A DNA stretch of 9,428 bases from Allomuricauda sp. (GTDB taxonomy: Bacteria > Bacteroidota > Bacteroidia > Flavobacteriales > Flavobacteriaceae): the NCBI GenBank assembly GCA_028289745.1, contig JANQOD010000099.1, positions 1-9,428 of the forward strand, given 5' to 3'. The translations under genes and the position numbers were made by a program. Every line of letters begins with the position of its first letter. The stretch's first letter is position 1. Below the pieces are notes generated by a model. The model did no database searches and was not told where the DNA came from. It saw only the letters and a program-made list of their open reading frames with translations. Shown here in pieces: positions 5,644-9,428 of the stretch.

Positions 5644-7132
5644 AGGAGGTGTAATTTTTTGCCACACTGAGTGCCCGTAGCGATTCTTTCTTTTTTGACA
5701 CATGGGCATTCATCTTGCGCAAGATGGTTTTCAGCATTTTGATGGCATCGAGAATATATGGCCCTTTATTGAGCATCACACATTCTGCCCTGGCCCCCCG
5801 GGCCGCGTCGCTGATCTCGGCCCGTGTCGGAATACCCTTTTTTGCAAGTGTCTCCAAGACCTGGGTAGCCCAGATCACGGGTACATGGGCCGCTTCACAA
5901 AGCCATAGCAACTCATCTTGCACCTCTGAAATACGTTCAAACCCCAATTCAACGGCTAGATCTCCCCTGGCGATCATCACGCCGATACTAGGTCGGTGCA
6001 TGCCTTGAAAAAGAATCTCGGGCAAGTTTTCAAAGGCCTCTCTATTCTCTATCTTAAAGACCACGCCCAGGTCAGTGGCCCCGAGCTGGTCAAGTCGATC
6101 ATAAAGGTATTGCACATCATTACGTGACCGAACAAACGAATACCCGATTATATCGGCATGGGCACAGGCAAATGGCAACAATTTTTCGTCCACATCGGTG
6201 AGCGCCGGCAAATTGAGCTTTGTATCGGGCAAATTGATACCTTTCTCACGGCCCAATTTCTTCTTGTAGCATTCGTCGAGCAGTACTTCGGCCGAATCTT
6301 CCGTTTTTGAGATTATATGCCCCTTGATGACCCCATCATCAAAAAAGATCCGGTCACCCACCTTGACGTCATCAATGATCTGTGGTTGCAATACTTCAAC
6401 AATCGTGCTTTTTTCATGCTTCACGTCTACTAAAGCCAAATCATTTGACTTTCTTAACACAAGGGTTTGGCCCTTATCAATTTTTGTTTTGCGCTTTGGT
6501 TTGCCCTTTTTTGCCTGATCAAAGATTCTGCCTACCCTTATTTTTGGTCCACTGAGATCGATATAGATTTTTATTTTTCTTCGGCGTTCCTTATTGATCT
6601 GCTGTAGGTTTTCAATCATTTTTGTCCATTCCTCAACAGTGCCATGCCCTAGATTAATGCGGGCAATGTCCATCCCTTTTTGTACCATGGCCCTGAGCAA
6701 TTTTTGGTCTGTGGCCGCCTCTGACGGCAAGGTCACCATGATCTGCGCCCTATGCTTTTTTCTGCCACGGCCAAACAGTTCATCAGCATGTTTTTTTATC
6801 AACTTCTTACTTTGTTGATAGCCCAATGGAGCATATTTTTCAAGGTCGGAGACCGGTTTTCCCTGCAGTACCTTCAGGTTTTTGACAACATTTATCAGGT
6901 TGGCATGAACATACCCCTCAACGGTTCGCAATGAAGATATGCCCAATTCTGAAAGCTTGTCATGATACTTTCGAAGGTCATGGCTGCGAAGCACAAGATA
7001 TTTATAAAGGTTCTTGGCACTAGGGGCATAGTTCTCATGAACATTCGCCGAAACCAGATCTGCAAAGGGGTCTGCTCGAGCCAATTCCTCAAGAATTTCG
7101 GTCAATTCTTCTTCTAAACGCCGTATGCCCAT
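5636..7132 (-). CDS. Variant pyruvate kinase: N-terminal helical domain plus catalytic barrel, no C-terminal domain
   Basis: The product is 498 aa. Residues 1-120 are helical, with the pattern AKNLYKYLVLRSHDLRKYHDKL and GISSLRTVEGYVH, which recurs in a family of long bacterial proteins annotated as pyruvate kinase. Residues about 128-475 form the kinase barrel with its B-domain insert. Matches to catalytic motifs are GMDIARINLGHG (R158, N160, H163), IDLSGPKIR (D192), KGINLPDTKLNLPALTDVD (298-315), KIENRE (K360, E362), ARGDLAVE (D391) and ATQVLETL (T423), then PTRAEISDAARG. The usual SGETA loop is replaced by LNKGPYILDA, and the allosteric C-terminal domain is missing. The reaction expected is phosphoenolpyruvate plus ADP to pyruvate plus ATP, but the changed motifs leave substrate and direction open. 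A canonical Pyk elsewhere in the genome is likely. It lies 53 bp after the CoA-transferase gene. Confidence 0.9.
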   Translation of the reverse strand: MGIRRLEEELTEILEELARADPFADLVSANVHENYAPSAKNLYKYLVLRSHDLRKYHDKLSELGISSLRTVEGYVHANLINVVKNLKVLQGKPVSDLEKYAPLGYQQSKKLIKKHADELFGRGRKKHRAQIMVTLPSEAATDQKLLRAMVQKGMDIARINLGHGTVEEWTKMIENLQQINKERRRKIKIYIDLSGPKIRVGRIFDQAKKGKPKRKTKIDKGQTLVLRKSNDLALVDVKHEKSTIVEVLQPQIIDDVKVGDRIFFDDGVIKGHIISKTEDSAEVLLDECYKKKLGREKGINLPDTKLNLPALTDVDEKLLPFACAHADIIGYSFVRSRNDVQYLYDRLDQLGATDLGVVFKIENREAFENLPEILFQGMHRPSIGVMIARGDLAVELGFERISEVQDELLWLCEAAHVPVIWATQVLETLAKKGIPTRAEISDAARGARAECVMLNKGPYILDAIKMLKTILRKMNAHVSKKKESLRALSVAKNYTSYA

Positions 7133-7185
7133 TGCAAAGATTTTATTACATCAAAACATTAGCTTTTCAAATAGCAAAGAATAGG

Positions 7186-8460
7186 TCAGCTACTGCCATT
7201 AAACCGCACATAGGCCGCCTCTTTCAATGTTTCTTGATGGTCGGGATGGGCAATTGAAATCAAGGCCTTCGCGCGCTGTTTTAGGTTCTTTCCATAGAGA
7301 TTCACCACTCCATATTCGGTGGCCACATAATGTACGTGGGCACGTGTGGTGGTCACACCGGCACCCTGTTTTAAAAAGGGCACTATTTTCGAAACCCCTT
7401 TGTTGGTGGCCGACGATATGGCAAAAATCGGCTTGCCCCCTTCTGAAAGCGAAGCGCCCCGAATGAAATCCATTTGACCACCGACGCCAGAGAACTGATA
7501 GCTTCCGATGGTATCGGCACACACCTGGCCTGTAAGATCGATCTCTATGGCACTGTTGATGGCCGTTACTTTTGGGTTTCTTCGAATTCTGGCGGTATCG
7601 TTGGTGTAACCAGAATCCCTAAAGTCACAAATCGGGTTATCATCAATAAAATCATATAGTTTTCGAGAGCCTACCGCAAAACAGCTGTTGATTTTCCCTC
7701 GTTTGACCGCTTTTAACTTGCCCGTGATCACCCCGCTTTCCAACAAGGGCAATACGCCATCTGAAAACATCTCGGTGTGAATGCCCAAATCTTTGTGGTT
7801 GTTCAGGTTAGACAATACGGCATTCGGTATGTTGCCAATACCCATCTGCAGGGTGGCCCCATCTTCAATGAGCGAGGCTACATTGGCCCCTATCTTATGG
7901 TCCAGTTCAGAGATTTCAGTGGGATTGTGTTCATGTATGGGTCGATTCACCTCAACGGCACATTCTATCTCGTCGATATGTACAATGCCCGTACCGTGGG
8001 TTCTAGGCACATAGGGATTGATCTGTGCAATAATCTTTTTGGCGGTCCTGACGGCCGGAAGCGCTATATCTACCGATACCCCCAACGAGCAATATCCATG
8101 TACATCGGGCACGGAAACCTGAACAATCGCCACATCTATGGGCAAGTATTCAGACCTGAACAATCGGGGGATCTCACTCAAGAATATGGGAATATAATCG
8201 GCTTTCAGTGTGTTGACGCTTTTTCTCACGTTGCCCCCAACGAAACAAGAATTCAAATGAAAGCTGTCGTTGTAGGGTTCTTGTGTATATTTCGCATTGC
8301 CCTCGGTATGTATGGAAATGATCTCTACATTTTCAAGTTCAGCATGCCTTTCACATAGTGCGTCAATAAGTTCATTTGGGGTCATGGCCGCCCCTTGAAT
8401 AAAGACACGGTCACCCGATTTTACGGTTTTTACGGTTTCTTCTGCTGTTGTAATTCGCAT
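7186..8460 (-). CDS. Acetyl-CoA hydrolase / 4-hydroxybutyrate CoA-transferase family protein
   Basis: The product is 424 aa, the full length for family I-type CoA-transferases of the Cat1/AbfT group. The N-terminal half has GDRVFIQGAAMTPNELIDAL (16-35) and VSVPDVHGYCSLGVSVD (115-131). The second half has ATLQMGIGNIPNAVL (202-216), then GIHTEMFSDG with E230 as the expected catalytic glutamate that forms the glutamyl-CoA thioester. Further on are the glycine-rich segments YQFSGVGGQMDFIRG and TEYGVVNLYGKNLKQRA. It moves CoA between acetate and another acyl group, or hydrolyses acetyl-CoA. The substrate cannot be told from sequence alone. The enzyme is cytoplasmic. The ATG at 8460 is preceded by an A/T-rich stretch without a Shine-Dalgarno sequence. 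The gene lies between a dispersed repeat and the variant pyruvate kinase, which suggests a pyruvate/acetate node. Confidence 0.93.
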   Translation of the reverse strand: MRITTAEETVKTVKSGDRVFIQGAAMTPNELIDALCERHAELENVEIISIHTEGNAKYTQEPYNDSFHLNSCFVGGNVRKSVNTLKADYIPIFLSEIPRLFRSEYLPIDVAIVQVSVPDVHGYCSLGVSVDIALPAVRTAKKIIAQINPYVPRTHGTGIVHIDEIECAVEVNRPIHEHNPTEISELDHKIGANVASLIEDGATLQMGIGNIPNAVLSNLNNHKDLGIHTEMFSDGVLPLLESGVITGKLKAVKRGKINSCFAVGSRKLYDFIDDNPICDFRDSGYTNDTARIRRNPKVTAINSAIEIDLTGQVCADTIGSYQFSGVGGQMDFIRGASLSEGGKPIFAISSATNKGVSKIVPFLKQGAGVTTTRAHVHYVATEYGVVNLYGKNLKQRAKALISIAHPDHQETLKEAAYVRFNGSS

Positions 8461-8478
8461 TGTAATCTATTTGTTTTT

Positions 8479-8541
8479 TATCATTCCATAAAAATGGGAA
8501 CCCATAAGTGATATGGATTTTTGCTTTCGCAGGAATGACAG
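8479..8541 (-). repeat. Degenerate copy of a widespread dispersed intergenic repeat
   Basis: On the minus strand it opens with TGTCATTCCTGCGAAAGCA and closes with TTTTTATGGAATGATA. TCATTCC (8481-8487) and GGAATGA (8532-8538) are terminal 7-bp inverted repeats. Inside is ATGGGAACCCAT (8494-8505), a second small palindrome. The core recalls the common dispersed sequence built on TTCCTGC-GAAA-GCAGGAA, but here the right arm has decayed to GCAAAAA (two mismatches of seven). Translated, it gives the familiar spurious VIPAKAKI / GFPFLWNDK peptide. It fills most of the gap between the SafE-like gene and the CoA-transferase gene. It may act as a REP-like or MITE-like hairpin. Recognition is from memory of such repeats. 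Confidence 0.6.
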
Positions 8542-8561
8542 TAGTTGTCAAATTCAAATTT

Positions 8562-9272
8562 TCAAGGTTGATGGCACTCCATTTCTGCAGATACCATATG
8601 CGTGTGTACTGGTTTTGGTGATACATACGGAATACCCAGGCCCAGCCCCCTTAAAATGAACAAGGTTCCGATAAGTATCACAAAAATCGGGATCAATTTC
8701 TGAATCTTGGCCTTCATCGGGGCTTTCAACCATCCCCCGACATATACGGCCGTGGTCATCAACGGAATGGTTCCTAGACCAAAAAGTGCCATATAGCCCG
8801 CCCCATGAATAGGATTGCCAAGGGCAATGGCCCCCAACAAGGCCATATAAACAAGTCCGCAAGGTAGAAATCCATTCAAAAAACCGATGGTCAGAAAAGT
8901 GTCGGGCGTTCTCTTTTTAAGGGCTTGGCCCAGTCTTGACTTCACGCTTCCCAAAAACATATATATCGGTTTGGCCAGATTATATTTTTTGAAATATCTG
9001 CCGGGCACCAAAACCAAAAGTATCATGACGGCCCCGATCAAAATTGAAAGCTTTTGCTGCGCCCCAAAAAGATAGAGGCCCTTGCCCACAAGACCGAAGG
9101 CAAACCCCATTAGGGCATAGGTCAATATCCTCCCAAAATGATAGATGGAAAGTTGCATGGCTTTTTTGACCTCGTTTTCCCTATCCAAAGGCAACATAAA
9201 GGCGATAGGGCCGCACATGCCCAAGCAGTGTAGGCTTCCTAAAAATCCTAATATGGCCGCTGATAGTATCAT
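8562..9272 (-). CDS. SafE/TauE-like (UreH-2 domain) membrane protein next to FixH, probable copper-related role
   Basis: The product is 236 aa with about six hydrophobic segments at 3-28, 45-67, 73-92, 126-150, 156-180 and 190-212. GSLHCLGMCGP (12-22) in helix 1 places H15, C16 and C20 together, and NGFLPCGLVY (133-142) supplies C138 and marks the family. The tail after the last helix, HTHMVSAEMECHQP (223-236), is rich in His, Met and Cys and looks like a metal-capture segment. In Bacteroidota this protein type is regularly encoded after ccoN/O/P-ccoG-fixH and is annotated as a sulfite exporter or cytochrome biogenesis protein. By context it more likely serves copper supply or assembly of cbb3 oxidase. 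The ATG at 9272 comes 2 nt after the fixH stop, so the two are co-translated. Confidence 0.86.
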   Translation of the reverse strand: MILSAAILGFLGSLHCLGMCGPIAFMLPLDRENEVKKAMQLSIYHFGRILTYALMGFAFGLVGKGLYLFGAQQKLSILIGAVMILLVLVPGRYFKKYNLAKPIYMFLGSVKSRLGQALKKRTPDTFLTIGFLNGFLPCGLVYMALLGAIALGNPIHGAGYMALFGLGTIPLMTTAVYVGGWLKAPMKAKIQKLIPIFVILIGTLFILRGLGLGIPYVSPKPVHTHMVSAEMECHQP

Positions 9273-9274
9273 AC

Positions 9275-9428
9275 TCAGTAATTCAACTTTTCTTTGTGCA
9301 AAAAGGACTTATTTTTGTGTTTCCATTGCACGGCAATGTCCCACCGACCGTCTAGCAGGCGATTGTCAGGTATGAGCAAATGTGTATTGGACAAACTTAT
9401 AGGAAAGTTAAAATCCAAATGCCTGTTC
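9275..9428 (-). CDS. fixH: FixH/CcoH-like protein, 3' end only (cut by window edge)
   Basis: Reading leftward from the window edge, 50 codons are open and end in a TGA at 9277-9275. The peptide contains LDFNFPISLSNTHLLIPDNR and LLDGRWDIAVQWKHKNKSFL, ending HKEKLNY. The G-R-W-D-I/L-x-V-x-W strand pattern followed by a short basic tail is what FixH/CcoH proteins of Bacteroidota end with. FixH is a single-pass membrane protein needed for cbb3 cytochrome oxidase assembly. The N-terminal membrane segment is outside the window. The call rests on this short tail plus the adjacent SafE-like gene. Confidence 0.72.
   Translation of the reverse strand, partial: NRHLDFNFPISLSNTHLLIPDNRLLDGRWDIAVQWKHKNKSFLHKEKLNY

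Noticed and set aside
7133..7185. Possible promoter for the variant pyruvate kinase gene (TTTG and TAAT-like words on the minus strand)
   Set aside because: The words do not fit the Bacteroidota TTTG / TAnnTTTG pattern with correct spacing, and A/T-rich gaps yield such words by chance.
7777..8358. Open frame of 193 codons on the plus strand opposite the CoA-transferase gene
   Set aside because: The minus frame has full family motifs including the catalytic Glu. The plus-strand product has no recognisable fold and an odd composition.
8411..8626. Minus-strand open frame of 71 codons across the gap between the SafE-like and CoA-transferase genes
   Set aside because: Its VIPAKAKI and GFPFLWNDK segments are the usual translation of a dispersed intergenic repeat, not a conserved protein. 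It also overlaps both neighbours.

Overview
The window reads as chromosomal DNA of a marine-type member of the Flavobacteriaceae (Bacteroidota). The reasons are the gene content and order, close resemblance to flavobacterial NosD and ClbS/DfsB proteins as I remember them, moderate GC, and start codons that mostly lack Shine-Dalgarno sequences. A Muricauda/Flagellimonas-like genus is a guess and cannot be settled here.

Left part (1-4629, + strand): the accessory half of a nitrous oxide reductase (nos) operon of the clade II / Bacteroidota type. The reductase gene nosZ itself is not in the window and presumably lies just upstream. After a strong hairpin at 18-41 come a four-helix membrane protein (NosB-like position), the copper lipoprotein NosL, a small cupin, a four-helix CopD-like membrane protein, the periplasmic beta-helix protein NosD, and the ABC transporter pair NosF (ATPase) and NosY (permease). 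Most junctions overlap or nearly overlap (ATGA or 8-nt overlaps), so this is one translationally coupled operon. NosL delivers copper. NosDFY is the transporter complex needed to build the NosZ copper centres. The cupin and the CopD-like protein are less characterised additions.

Middle (4630-5149, + strand): a 100-bp gap with a palindrome resembling a Crp/Fnr-family site, then a stand-alone two-CBS-domain protein.

Right part (5146-9428, - strand, convergent): read in its own direction it starts with the 3' end of a FixH/CcoH-like gene (cbb3 oxidase assembly). Next is a SafE/TauE-like membrane protein with a metal-ligand-rich tail, then a 101-bp gap holding a degenerate copy of a widespread dispersed repeat. 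An acetyl-CoA hydrolase/4-hydroxybutyrate CoA-transferase family protein, a variant pyruvate kinase with an N-terminal helical domain and no C-terminal regulatory domain, and a ClbS/DfsB (DUF1706) protein follow. The last gene meets the CBS gene tail to tail with the two stop codons sharing a CTAG.

Two low-oxygen respiratory modules, N2O reductase maturation and cbb3 oxidase assembly, therefore face each other and flank a few metabolic genes. No mobile element, CRISPR array, tRNA or rRNA was seen. No gap between genes exceeds about 100 bp. I found no strong sign of a wholly new system. The points most worth checking are the two extra genes inside the nos operon, the variant pyruvate kinase, the palindrome and the dispersed repeat.
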